Below are positions 13,804-27,199 of a DNA stretch of 64,000 nt, one piece after another. Source of the stretch: Enoplosus armatus (taxonomy: Eukaryota; Chordata; Actinopteri; Centrarchiformes; Enoplosidae); the NCBI RefSeq assembly GCF_043641665.1, contig NC_092184.1, positions 21,093,108-21,157,107 of the forward strand, in the 5' to 3' direction. The number at the start of each line of letters is the position of its first letter. Position 1 is the first letter of the stretch. Position numbers and translations under genes: made by a program. The notes beneath the pieces were generated by a model. That model was given only the letters and a program-made list of their open reading frames with translations, was not told the DNA's origin and did no database searches.

Positions 13804-16800
13804 TGCAGTGCTGGTGAGCGTAGAGAAAATCCCCAAAAAAACATTTAGAATTTTAAGTAGTTGCACCATCTCCAACTCAGCCGAGCCCCATTAATTAAAA
13901 GGACATGCCGCGTTGAAGCCCAAATGAAATCTCACTCTTATTCACTGTAGAAGACGTCTATAAGAATGATATTTTCCCTGCCCCTCGGTAAAACCCAGTA
14001 ATCTAGGCTACAGACTTTATCATAATTGGATGAGGATGATTTATGCCAGGTAGAGAGAAATTATGAGAGGGAAACCTACTCCACCACTTCTCACCAGCCC
14101 CCCTCCTCCTCTCTCCTTTTCCCCCATACACACTCACACACAGTCAGCTTAAGAGGATGTCATATACTACTGTATACACTCACAGCTGCAAACATAGTGA
14201 GGGAGTTCTCAATTATCTTGATTGACATTTTCATTTCATTGTAATTTCAGAGGGCTTAATTTGCACTTGATTCCTCGAGTTGGTGCTGAACTCGTAAGTC
14301 AATTTTGAAGTGTAAATGTGATGATTGCACTTCCAAAGACCAATTGCTATACTCCGTGAAAGAATACACTACTATTGGTTTTTAAACTTATTTATGTACA
14401 GTATGTCTACCCTCTACATGTGTATTCTAAAGTCACTGAAAGTCCAAATACAACCTCTGATATGGCTCCATGCTATGACCAGCAAACATGTGTGTTAATG
14501 TATAGGATTGACGTCACATTCACAACATGCTGAGCTGATGGTCCCTATTACATCCACTCAGAATAAACATTTTAATTTCATAACAGAAATTGAGGGGATT
14601 GGATTATTTTGGCCTCTGTAGAAATGTTCAGAGTGCCTTGGTAATCTATGGTTGAATTTTACAGCTTAAAAGTCGTCATCAATGAGGATGGATCAAGTCT
14701 GACGTCATTAAAACACGCATTTCAAGTAAAGTCTGAACTCTCTTTCTATTCAAATTGCGTATGACTCAAGTTTAAGAAACCATCTCATGTGCCCATCTTT
14801 TGTGGCTGTATAGCAGCTGAATACCCTTATCAATGCCCTCGAACCTCTGAGTTTAGATGTAACCTGAACTTTTGTGTGTGTTTGTGGTTGTGTATGTGCG
14901 TGGATTTGCATTTATGTTTTTATTCATGTGTTAGTAGTTTGCACTATTTCCTCTTGCTGTATGGGATTTTGCTTGTGGCTATTCCACCTGCTCAAATTTC
15001 AGGAAGATGCACTCCTTACACCAGAGGAAGGTCCTTGGGGAGGTCTTGTGGTTTGAACAAAAATTTCTACCATGTGTTACTGTACTAAAACGTACAGGAG
15101 GCTGCTTGCACATTGCTGTAGACCATGCAAAAGGGAGTGGAAGAGAGAGAGAGAGAGAGCGAGCAGGGCAGCCTTAAAAATATATCTGCAAACTTAACCT
15201 ATTCTGCGCTGGAGTAACAGGGAGGCTTTCTCGTTAATGGGAGTGAGTGATGTGGCCTACTAGAAAACATAATTAATGTATGCCATTTTATGGAATACAT
15301 TGTCACCACACATATTGTAGGACTTACAGCATGAGTGGCTCAGATACATAGGACATAAACTATCCCAGTTCGATGCACATGCAACTTTGGAATCTAAAAA
15401 AAAAAACACCAACCCTTTTTTTGAAACCTCTAACGATAACTATTCCATATTCTTCAGCCACAGCTCGTTAACTCTTACCAGAGATGGTATAATGAAAGAA
15501 AAGAAAAGGGGAGGGAAGATGGTAATAATGCTTCCCCCACCATATATTGCAGCGGATGCGTAGTTAATGAAATGGACGACACAGAGGACATGTTGCTGAT
15601 ACAGTGGTAATTACCAACTGCTGCCACTGCAGTACCTACACCGCCTCAGTCACATGCTCATAGCCCCGAGCATGACTTAGGCGATGCTCAGAGCAACTCA
15701 TCTCTCACTACTCCTCTCCCTGCCTGTCACTGTTCCTGTCGATCTCTGCCTCCCTCTACCTTTACTTTCGTTCTCTGTTGTCTATCTTTCTTTGCACAGG
15801 CTTCCATAGTATGGCCATTCTCTGTATAACTGTGCCACAGCAACAATCAGATTGCAGATCCCACATTTGCCATAAACCTCCTCAGTTGCCCTTCTCCATT
15901 CACCTACATCTGAATCTGACCGCTATAGGGTCGTGATTTTAAGCTTCTGACTGCACACTCTGGAGCACCTTACTTTAGTGCAATGATTGTGATCCAAGTA
16001 AACACAAGCATTCATAAATCTAGTGATGCAGTGCATGAATAAAAACTTGCTGATGCACATGTTTACTTTATGGTCATGGGTTTTTTGACTAATTGATGGC
16101 TGCCCCTAAAGCAGAAAGAATTCTCATTATAATGAAACATGTTGTCCATTTGGGGCACCCGTTGTCATAAAACTGCCAAACCTTCTAAACCAAGCCATTG
16201 TAAATTTGTGTATCCCATACACAGTGACCGTTTCTATCAATATGCATACCTCACACGTGTATGTAAATTGAAATGGAAATCTTATATTTGCATGATACAA
16301 CAGGATCTTCAGCAGGAGTTTGGAATCCATTTGTGGATATCATCTTAAGCTCCTGCATTAAGCTCAGAAAGAATATATACTTCTCCTGATCCTCTTTGTA
16401 ACTCTGTGTGGTGTTTTTTCCCGCTATGTGGGCTTTAAGGGACAATGCTGTTATAATATGGACTAAGTGCTCAATAACTGCAGATCCCTGTCAAATGCTG
16501 TTACTGTTCTTAATATGTTCGTTCCATTAGCTGTGTGGCACTCACATCTCACTCATGCTACTATGTGGTTAGCATATGCTAATGTGGCTCTAGGTGAAAT
16601 ACTTTGGAGTAATTACAATGCCACGAGATAGAGGGCTTTTGAAATTGCAATCCATTGATTATGTTAAACAGCAAAGATCTAATGGGGGGAAATGGATGCA
16701 TGCAGGCAGCAGAATGCAGTTGTAAAAACCACAGATGCTTCAGAGATTCTGTATTGCAATGATTACATTGTGGGATGGAAATGATCATGTGCTTGGACAA

Positions 16801-17205
16801 CATAAGTGATAGCACTTGTATGATAGTCAGTAGGTCAACCCCGTTTACTGTTCCAAATGCAACAGACGGCTCATTAAGCGAAGAAACATGGTTTAACAAC
16901 AAACAATTATGCACAGAACCTAGCACTGCGAGTGGAATTGCAACACCTGCAGAGACCCTTAAAGCTAATTTGGGAGAAATCCTTTGAGTGAGACATTAAC
17001 TCAGCACAAATGATATGGAAAACTCAATTAACATTTAACCAAGTGATGAAATACAACAATACAAACAAGCGCGCCTCTGGGCTCAGTGAAAATAAGCCCT
17101 CATTAGCCAGATGGAAATTATTAAAATAAGATAATAAGAAGACCTCCCCCAGTGCAAGGCTGTGCGGGGTGGAAAAGTTAAAGATGTTGCTTTTATTAAC
17201 CAAAG

Positions 17206-17230
17206 ATGAATATTAACAAAGAATATTCAT
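17206..17230. promoter_or_regulatory. Palindromic ATGAATATT / AATATTCAT block
   Basis: Two perfect 9-base inverted arms, 17206-17214 and 17222-17230, enclose the 7-base spacer AACAAAG. AACAAAG is a consensus SOX-family binding word, and the arms resemble POU or homeodomain sites. Regulatory function is inferred only from these words and the setting in a desert near a homeobox gene. Confidence 0.3.
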
Positions 17231-19446
17231 AAGGAGGAAAATACTGTTATTCTCACAAGTAAATTCAAACCAAATTGTGAAGGTACACAAACAAAGACAG
17301 GTTGCCATGTTTTCCTGACTAGATTTCTCTGTTGTAATGCCATTTTTGTTGGTCATTTCAATTTGAAAACAAGATTTTTCCACTCTGCTAAACAATGCGT
17401 ATGTCCTCTTACTGTTATTTCAGTCACTGGGCTGCTGTGTAGTAGATAACAATATTGATTTCAGTGTTGGTGGTCTTTGACCTACCAAACAGCTTGCTTA
17501 TCTTTTCCCTGCATCATAATGAAATTAAAACATTGGGAGCGGGAGTTGGGATTGCAGGGTCTGGCGTTGCTACCAGAGTGGTGATGGTCCCAACCTTTTC
17601 CCCTTTCATGTGTCTCCCATTAATAACGTCATATATCAATGCAAGGACTGCTTATTCTGCTGTTGTCATTCTTGAACTGCACTGTTGCTGCCTCAAACAC
17701 GCCTGACACTTTCCTGACCCCACTGATGAATAAAGAATTGGTTTGGGATTAGCCTTTTATCATTAAAATCTCCTCACTCCACTCACTATACCTCTGAATT
17801 TGTTGAATTTCAATTTCAATCTGTTACAGTCATTGATATTTTTCTTCCCCACAGCCTGACAGTCTGTTGATATACGTTTATGCTGCAGTTTATGACTGTG
17901 TCCGGACTCTTTGTAAAACACAATAAAGAAAACAATAAATCTGCTGTTTACATATTCTCCTGCACTGTGATGCGCTCGCAATATCCTCCTGGAATGTACT
18001 GCCATAAAGTGAAGGCATGTGTTGCTATTAGAGCCACATGCAAGGTTGTACAATATACAGATATGATTTATGGAACACCACCATCACCCCTCCAATTCTC
18101 CATCTATATCCGCTGCTATAATTACACTCAACAGCATTTTTCTTGTACTTGCTGCATGGATTGATGTGCATAATTTATTTACTTTCCGACAGATTTTAAA
18201 TAGGAAGCATCAAACCACGGAGTAACCTTGGCGCCTCATCCAAGTGCAGTTACATCGCTGTCACTTTGAAGAAAACAAAGTGTGCAATATGCAAATGTCT
18301 TTCCTTTTTACGCACCCTCACAAGGGCCACAGTTAGAAAGCAAAGCAATACGAAAATGCAATGAATGGCTATCAAGTTCGTTGACACTTATTCTAATTGC
18401 TAACACTGATTCTAAACCGTATGTGCAATGAGACAGGTTTCCTCAAAAACCAGCTGTCCCTGCAGTGTGAAAACAGGTTCATAGCATCATTTACATGCAG
18501 GGAAATGGACAGCCCAGATGTCCAGCCTTTTGACAGGTTTTAGCTAAAGCTACACCAAGAGTGAACTATTAGTCAGGAACCTTTCAACAGTGTGAATGCA
18601 CATGTTTTGTCATGGGGATTGAATGTATGACTGTATAATTCAGTCTCTCTAGTAATCAGGTCACCCTGTTACCCCATATTACAGTGTGACTTTCTTGTAC
18701 TTTGTCCCCACTGTACACTGCGCATGTATGGGATATGAGCTGGTGCCATCAATACATTCCCTACTCTTCAGTATTCCATCAAAATTATCTGCTAGTTAAT
18801 GTATGAGCCTCTGCTTTTTGTTGCCAGAGGGACAGGACTTGCGCTGGAACACCAGACAGAGAATATAAAATTAATATTTCATAGTGCTCCAACGCCTGTC
18901 AGACAAATTTATGTGGACATCCCGTCAATAAATGGTTGAAAGATTGATGGAATATGATGTCCCTGGGTGGAGCATGAAGCAGCTGGTGGGGTTGTTGATA
19001 CAAATGCTATTTTTGGAAAATCCCTGGTTCTTTCCTTTAATCTAGTGGGGCAGCCAACTGATGCATTGTTGCATGCATCAGTGTGGTCCGGGAAAATGGA
19101 AAGCAGAAGGGCATGTCACAGGAATGTCCCATCTCCGTCACAGTGTGTGTGTGATGGCCACAGCAACACATGGTAATAAGATCCCAATTAACACTCTCTC
19201 ACCTTGTTACCTACACAGGTAATTTAATTTGGAGTCAACAATACTTTGGACAACAATTAACATCACAGTTTGTTTGATTTGTAATCCATTATATTAATCA
19301 TTTGTTTCTTTGTCTTTGAGTTAATGTGGTTGTTGGGGGAGGTCCCTTCCTGGTCCAGCAAAAGGCGTGGTTTCTTCTTCTTCTTCTAATGAATTTCCGG
19401 CAGGTTGTACACTGAAAAAGACATGGCTGAGGGCAGAGGACTCTCA

Positions 19447-19700
19447 GGCTGTATTCGAAACCGCCTACTACATACAACAGACAAATGCAGTATGCGGTAC
19501 ATATAGCACACTGCTGTCCATAGTAGTATGCAGTATGAAACTGTCAAATCGACTTATTTTACAGAGTTTTTTTCTGAATTAGTACGATATCCGGGTGTTT
19601 TTGGCATGCTGCATATTTTGCTTTTGTTTGCATGCTACATGCTACATTTTGGCCAAATCAGCACGTACTGCTAGTATAGTAGGTGGTTTCGAATACAGCC
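19447..19700. mobile_element. MITE with about 24-bp terminal inverted repeats
   Basis: The left end at 19447-19470 reads GGCTGTATTCGAAACCGCC and onward to CTACTA. The right end at 19677-19700 is its reverse complement with one mismatch (GGTGGTTTCGAATACAGCC at the tip). The 254-bp body has no coding capacity but repeats AGTATGCAGTATG and CGTACTGC-type words. This is the structure of a non-autonomous DNA transposon, and the end sequence is one I recognise as dispersed in fish genomes. No target-site duplication is obvious in the flanks, so the insertion is old or the true ends lie a few bases away. The superfamily is not assigned. Confidence 0.8.
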
Positions 19701-22130
19701 AATCCTGGAGCCAGCTCATCGGGCCAAACCACGTGCTGCCTTGTCATAGGGGGATTTGGGCTTTTGATCTTGTTTACCCATTGTGTTTTATTTGGTTTGG
19801 CTGAGCCACTATATATGTCCCCTTGTATGTCATTGTGGTAGGTCAGTTTGTTCAGTTAGTTGTTAGTTTTATTGAGTATAGTTATGTTGCGTTGACTTAT
19901 TTCATGGGCCTAATTATCAACATGTTTTTTTGGGTAAATAAAAACCCAGGTAACTAATTTCAAAGCAGGATGCACCACACAAACTATTTCTTATGCAGAG
20001 AAGTTGAAGTTGTTAGTTGTTCTTAAATATTTAGACTTTGGCCCACTAACTGCCAGGTCTGTTGCATAGCCAACTGAACCACCTGGGAAAACTAGCTTTA
20101 GCTTGGTAACATAGGACCTGTTTAGATTGAAATATAAGAACTGACACCTGAACAAAATACTGCATGATAATGATGTAAACTAGGAAGATTTTAAATTACA
20201 TTTCATAAAAATAACACCATATACCTCAAATTAGAAAACTGAAAGCTAATTAATCAGACTAAATGACTAAAAAGCATTGGTTTTGATTGGACAGCGCAAC
20301 AGATGTTTCCTAGCAACTGACATGAGTAAAGTCTTTTACTTGCCAAGACAAGTTTTAACTCTTCCACCTGCAGGTCTCAGGGCGTGTGCCTAGAGGGTTG
20401 CCTGGAGGGCCATGATCATCTGTGAAATTTGAATGGATACTCAAAATGACCATTACAGAAAACCAAAGATCTAAAAGCTTATTTGTCTATACTTTTGAGA
20501 CCAACACGGTGACTCAAAGCATAGGCTGAAATTTACATGAATGATATGTCAATGTCAAAGAAACAAAGAAAATGTAAATCACTGTTTGATTATAAAGTAC
20601 TTCTATGTATGTTGACTACCTGTACAAGCGTGGTTCACTTTCAGAATTCACTTTTTTTAACCCCATATGAGACTTTTGTGGCGGATAACTGTCCACAATG
20701 TGGGCATAATCATAGTAATAGTGTACCTTTGACAACTGAATAGCAATTCATGTACATTCTACACAACATCTGTTCCTCAGCTCATTTTATGGTAGCTTCA
20801 TAGCTTGTCTACAACCCTCTGACATCATGAATAAATTAGTTGAATGTCAAGGGAAATGCTGAACATTTGTACAGAGAAACCCACAAGCCAAGGATAGAGG
20901 GACCACACAATATTAGTTGTGACAATGACAGATCCTAACCCCTGGAACAGCCTTCAATGGATTTGACATGGTCCCATCTTGCCGGATCTGTCAAACTCCT
21001 CTTGAACTTTTCTTTCTAATATTTTGCGGTAAGGAACACAGTACAGCCTAGAGCAGCTCCTGCATGGGTTTGAAGTAATGTGCTTTACCCTGACAGTGAA
21101 GATAAAGGGCTGGGGCTGGGGGTGAGGAGGAAAAAAACAACAACTCTGAGGTCTCCAGAGAGCTTGCTGTGAATTTGAAGGTTAACTCTGCTGTTTTATG
21201 CCAATATAAGACTGGTATTTGATTCAAGTAGTCCAGAAAGCTACTGCGTGCAATTAATTTACACCATGAGTATTATACTGAAAAGATATTGACCTTCTTA
21301 TGCGCCCTGTAAACACCCGGGCAGCCTCTCCATGAAATGACAAGGCTAAATGCAAGTTTATTTCATTTGCATCATTGACTTCTTGGAGGTTGGCAATTTT
21401 AGCCCAAGTGTAGGATATTTTAACAATCTCTTTACTGTGTACCAGTCGTGCATGGTTTACATGAGAATCTCAAATCACACTAAATATACAAGAATCATCC
21501 AACACTTCAGTGGAATTATGAAATTTCAGCTTCTCAAGTGGCCTTTGATTGAGAGGAACTCCTATTTGAGAACAGCTGTGTTATCTTGTCTAAATTGATC
21601 TAAATCGTATCTACTACAAAACTAAAATAAATAAACCTGGTCCAGTTCCCATGTAATTTCTTCAACATACTGACATTACAGATGTTGGTCTGACTGACTG
21701 CAGGCTTCTTTATCCAATGAGCTCAGCGCAATTACATCATTGATAGCAGTCGGACTGCTAGCCTGGACTCAAGTGCAAATTAGAGAAAGAGTTTTAATCT
21801 GGAGGTTTTGCATGTAAAGCAAATATTTGCATCACAAGGAGTTGGCATAACATCCTCTGATCAGCTGATTACCATAGTGATGAGCATCTTCAAAGGGGAA
21901 ACTTTCTTCTTCGGGGGTTGAGCTCAGAGTTATAGGTTATGAGCTGCAATATTGACTGTCTCTGAGGGCATGTTCTGCTCGGCAGCAGGAATGTGGGACA
22001 CTCCACTGTTGATTATAATGAAGTGGGGAAAAGGCAAAAGCTTACTTTTTGGAAGAGGAAAAAAAGGAGAAGCAGTCTCTTTTTGACAGAGCTCATTATC
22101 TTCTCTGAAGGTGTTTCAGGCTTTAAAAAG

Positions 22131-22148
22131 CAGCAGCAGCAGCAGCAG
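22131..22148. repeat. (CAG)6 trinucleotide run
   Basis: Six CAG units lie in an intergenic open frame that has no other sign of coding. Confidence 0.9.
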
Positions 22149-23931
22149 AGAGGAGAGGAGTTGGAGATGGAATATCCAGAGAGGCTGGAGATTCGCTATG
22201 CGATCAGCTTTATGCTGTGGGGATCCATTTCTTAATTATTCCTCTAAGACAGTCATTTGCCCTCTATTCCCCGGCTATAAAACACCCTCCATATGGCACC
22301 TTTGGCAAAGGGCATTATTCTGCTCCTCAACAGGCAGGCATCAGGGGCGAGCCAGGCCATCTGAAATGTGCTGACACCTCACTTTTTGGAACAGTTAGCA
22401 GGGTAGAGGTAATGGGAGGAGTGGAGTTGAGGGATTAGTGTATGCAAAAGAAATGTCCCTTATTCGTCTTATTGCAACAGATGCTCCTTTCCATGGTCTT
22501 TATCATATACTGTAAGTTAATATTAGTCATCCAACACCCTCTCTAGGGGGAACTGGGGAATTAGGGGGTTCTGTTTGAGTTAAGTGAAAAAAGGGTTTTG
22601 GATGCCCTGCCGCAGTCCATTTTGTGGTGTGGGGCCGATGCCAGACATCCCTCTCTCTCTTTCTGATACTGCTACTCAGCACTGCAGCACTGTAGCAACA
22701 GGATGGATCTCTCCCTTAATGTGTGTGTGTGGTGCGTGTTTGAGAGAGGGAGAAAACACATGAGAGGGGAGTCACAGAAATGAAAATGAAGTCACAGCAT
22801 GTCAGGGCAGCAGCAACATGCAGCGCCAATATTGAGATAACAAGCATGCTGTAAGAAGAGAGAAAGCTGTAAAGAAACAAAGCAGCTCGGACACCCCTCA
22901 GAAGATTTTTACATCCATTTGTTTTAGGATGGTGCTGAAATGGGGTGGCATGCTGCCAGTGGTGAGCTCTTGTCTGCGTGAGTGTGTGTGTGAGAGAGAG
23001 AATGACTTCGTCAGATGTGTCTTACAAAGTGAGGACAGAACATTTCCCTGAAGTTCTACACTTAATATTTGAAGCAAACCTGTAGAAATTGATTGATTGA
23101 AAATTATTATTATTCTGCTGGGGAAAGGATGAGTAATGCTTAACTCTTTTTTCTCCTACTCCTTCTCCTAGCTTTTCTCCTACTGCAATATACTCAAACC
23201 CTTGCTGTAATCTAAGAATCTTTCTAACTCACCTAGTTACAGACAGACGTAACAGATCATATGCATATCGTATATGGACTCAGTATTCATAAAGTACAAC
23301 ACATAACTATTGTTGGAGACACATACTGTAAGCAGTATGTATATGCCACTTACTCAACAATCTAAAAGCAAGCCTATACGTGTAGTCCTGTGAAGTCCTG
23401 AATAATAAATGACATCCACCACAAAAGTGGTTCTCCTGCTCTGTTGAATTAAGTATGATTGATCCACATATTGCCACTGGAACTATAGGAATCACTCCAA
23501 CACCATCCCTATCAATTGAGTCTATCCAATAACAGTGCAGGAGGTGTAAAATAAGATTGCATATTGGCGGGGGTTGTTGCTGGATAAGCACCGAGTAGCA
23601 CTTATAAAAAGGTACAGGCCATTAAACTGTGCACTGGATGCACTGAATGGGGAGCCGCTCTGTGACATCACGCTGCCAAAGAGGGATGGCTTAATTAAAC
23701 TTTCATCCGACAAATATTCATGTGCGTTTAATGATCCCGAATCACTTCATTCCACATGAATATTAATGAACAGGAGGGAAGGGCAGCAAAAGGGTGTGTT
23801 GCATATAGGTTGGAGCCTAAAGCAAGGGTGGATGTTGGTGAAGGAGAAGGATGTGTCTAGCCACCAGTCAATCACTTCACAGCCCCACCAAACCCTGCAG
23901 TCCAGAGGTCATAATTGGAAGTGAGCATACA

Positions 23932-23951
23932 GTGTGTGTGTGTGTGTGTGT
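23932..23951. repeat. (GT)10 microsatellite
   Basis: Ten GT units, followed by TCTGTGTATA. Confidence 0.9.
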
Positions 23952-25727
23952 CTGTGTATAGCCTCATTACAGTAGCCTTGTGTGGAAGCACTACACCGCC
24001 ATAAGATTTCACCCAGATCTGACCACAGAAGGGGTGGCTGGTGGTGGCCTATTTCTGGGGTCCTGCCCTGTCACATCTCCCCTCGATGAATGCTCACTGG
24101 CTACCGTCTTGCCCTTGAACATTGCTCCCATTTTTTCTTCCTCTATTAATTAAAACAATGCGGCAAAGTCTCATGTGCAGGCATCCAAAAACCCAGTCAT
24201 TAAACAGAAACGGATGCACTCATGTTAATGACAGTGAGTGTAGGATGTGATGTGTTTTCAAGCTGAAGTGCACACCGCTGTTTCATATTTAGCTCCAAAA
24301 GGGTTTCTGTAATTGTTCTAAATTAGCACAATGGCTTTCTGCTTGAGCACTACTTGTTCCCAGACAGATTAAAAGGCATAACAGTGCTCTGCTTGTCAGT
24401 GTCTTGGATCATAAAACAAAAGTCAGGCAATTCTGTGAGTTTCTACAGTACATTAAACTTGAACAGCTGAATGCACATGTGCTTTGTAAAATAATGAGTA
24501 TTCAAAATTATATATAGATGTTAGTGACATATGATGCGAACCACTGATCAATTAGGACTTAACCTGGGATCTTTCAGTCAACCGTACGTCTGTCACATGT
24601 GTGAACTGGTAAGCAAGATATTGGATGTTCTGCTACTAGCATGAACAGCAGCAATCAAATTCAGAATCATAGAGCTAGAAATGAAGTATATAAAAATATA
24701 AGATATAAAAAAATAAAAAATATCAAAAAAATATATACATTTGCAGTATTTAAGTGAAAAATAAAAATATATACAATAACAATGTAAAAGGCCGTATGGT
24801 ATCCAAATATTACCACATTCCTGATGATTTCCAATATAAGTACATGTACTGTAAATGTAAAATGTAAATCTGTGGACCACAGACTTTCACTCAGGAACTC
24901 TCTGTTTAAACTGAAAAATAAAACTAGTTCCATGGACAACAATACCACCTCCCTAACAAGCTATTTATAACTCTTTAATGTTATGAGAAACCTGAAAGTG
25001 GGCTACAGGCTAAAAGAGAAACATGAAAAGAGGATATTCCTATGACAATCGAATCCAATTCCCTTCTCCGCATTCCCAAAAAATCCCCAAAAAACGCTTT
25101 AATTTCTGCATTTTTTTCTTCCAGAGTGCATAGCAACCGTCTGACATCCCCACAGAGTTGAAGCCCCCTCTAATGCAATACTGGCATAACCAGTATCATT
25201 AGATCAATGCTGCCATCTACTGCTACTTTTCAGACTCTTCAGTCTAGCTTAGTATACAGCATGTAGAGTAATGAATGAAGAGGTTCATGTAAAGAGATGT
25301 AATAGATTTTTTTTAATCAGACCTAGTTGGGTTTAGAAATCAAAAGCAAAATGTCTTAATTTATTGTCAAAGCAAAAATACATGCTGTTGTATTCAGTCA
25401 GTTTCTGTAGGTAGTAATGAGGGTCTGGAGTGTTTTGTCGTCCAATTCACTTACCCCTTTCTCCCATTTCCACACTGTATACTTTGTCCTGTGGAACAGC
25501 ACTTTCATAGTGCTCTCCTGAATCCCTTCCAATGGTTATAAAAAGGGAGGAGGAAATACATCAGGGAGATGTATGGGGTAATGGCAATATAGGGACCCAA
25601 AATAGATTCAAGGGCTTTAGTCATCAAATAGTATACTGCACAGGTGTGGTTTTATGGTTTAGGCTTTTTTACTGCTTCCATTGCAGCCTTGTAGCATTTT
25701 AAATCATAAGCATTTTGTGGGAAAGCG

Positions 25728-25754
25728 CCAATATGTCCAATACGTCCAATACGT
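25728..25754. repeat. 9-bp tandem repeat CCAATAYGT x3
   Basis: Three head-to-tail copies of CCAATA[T/C]GT sit at 25728-25736, 25737-25745 and 25746-25754. Each contains CCAAT. Confidence 0.85.
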
Positions 25755-27030
25755 CAAGTGTTAACAACTATGCACAACAGCAAAGGTCCCACAAGACATG
25801 ATGACAGCCAAGATTTTGGTGTTAAATTGCAGTGTTTATTACCACTTGAGTAATATAAATGATGGGAACAGCACCAGCATGGAATAAATATGTCATAGGG
25901 ATTGCAAGGTGTAGATTCTTCTCTAATTGCTATAGCATTTAGTCCACTCCGATCTTTCTGAAATTAAACAGCAAGAAAGGTAAAAGAGGGGCAGTCTTCA
26001 AATTGTCGCTGATGTGCCAGCCCTGTTTTTTTTACTTGAGCTTTACCAGGCCAGAATCTGTGAGGATGTTTCCCAGGCATGAAGGAGAAAATCATTACAG
26101 TTTAAATTGATCTAATTAATATGGAAGACAGACACGAGGCCCATCTGATTAGGGTGGAAATCAAGCCTCTCACGCCGCTCGCTTGACCTCCACACTCAAT
26201 GATGTCGCCAGCACCAGAAGCACTTGGTTCCAGGCTCTTGAGTCACTGACCTAATCGCAGTGAGCCACAGGGTAAGAAAAAAAACAGAAAACCTTATCAG
26301 TGTATAACAGCCAGGTAGTCAAAGAAACTGAATAAGCCACGGAAGAGAAGTGAAGAGAAAAATTACTTTGTATAAGCAAAGGTAGAAAATTCCATCTGGC
26401 AAAAATCAAGGCAAACATTCGCATAAAAAGGATATTAAAACAAAACTTAAAATAAAAAGATGTAAGGCAACAGTCATAATCTTCTATGTGGAGTATTTGA
26501 TTCGTCTTTGTCGGCCAGCAATACTGTAAGTAATTAATGCTGCCTTTTTCACAGAAGGCATTTTGATGTGTCAAAGTAGGAAAAGCAAAGATGTAAATAA
26601 CAAAATGAATGGCTTGTTCATGCTGGCTCACTGTCACGGCTTACTGAGACACATGAATAGAACTGAGCCATGGTTAATGTTATTAGTAACACCTGTGCAA
26701 TTTCCTACTATGACAAGTCAAAATGTCTGCGGCAAAGGGCCTTTTGTGTCCTTGACAGCGGCAGATCTTACTTAGAAAACCACTGTTAATGAGGATTGGC
26801 TGTTTTATGGCAAGTCCTACTCTGTTTTGTACTTAGCAATTCATACTGGGTGGACACACACATCTAACAAACCATGGGATTACTTCTCTTTCTCAAGAAA
26901 GAAACAGAATGAAAATGAGAAGGCAGACAAGAAGAGTCCTGTATATGTAGTGCATATGTTTACATTCATACCCATTCTTGCAGTTTAACCAAATGAGCAG
27001 TAATTTCCAGGATAGTTTAGCATGGCCTAC

Positions 27031-27199
27031 CGTACTTCGTGTGTCGTAAAGCCCCTGTTCACTACGACCGAAGCACAAGTGTAACGGCATTTCACTTTAC
27101 GACAACCTAGGCCTTCAGTTTATATTTCGTTGAGCGCTTTTGTACGCTAGACGTTAGCATTCGTATCACTTGGAGAGTGCCAATATTTGCTCAAATACA
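27031..27199 (+). promoter_or_regulatory. rbm7: rbm7 promoter and 5' UTR region
   Basis: This is the stretch just before the rbm7 start codon. It has more CpG than the surrounding desert and no TATA box, as expected for a housekeeping gene. A 10-bp inverted repeat TGTCGTAAAG (27042-27051) / CTTTACGACA (27095-27104) lies inside it. The transcription start is not determinable from sequence. Confidence 0.5.

Larger units (their letters stand above)
13102..19446. other. Intergenic, candidate regulatory DNA only
   Basis: No gene can be supported. The stretch holds a GT microsatellite at 13760-13802, short GA and GT runs, and a perfect 9-bp palindrome around a SOX-like word at 17206-17230. Open frames are short, lack recognisable domains and overlap on both strands. 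Confidence 0.55.
19701..27030. other. Intergenic, left desert next to rbm7
   Basis: I find no exon with a recognisable domain. Contents are a possible LTR-like tract at about 19740-19965, a (CAG)6 run at 22131-22148, a GT run at 23932-23951, a 12-bp inverted repeat at 23713-23764 in a block that looks conserved, an AT-rich tract at about 24670-24780 and a 9-bp tandem repeat at 25728-25754. The minus-strand frame at 26251-26637 (128 aa) has no known motif and I treat it as chance. Confidence 0.5.

Noticed and set aside
15799..15929. Possible exon between TTTGCACAG and AGGGTCG
   Set aside because: No frame in it shows a recognisable or protein-like sequence, and there is no partner exon.
20041..20094. 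tRNA-like sequence on the minus strand (box A-like TGGTTCAGTTGG)
   Set aside because: There is no B box at the right distance and no cloverleaf, so at most it is a remnant of a tRNA-derived SINE.
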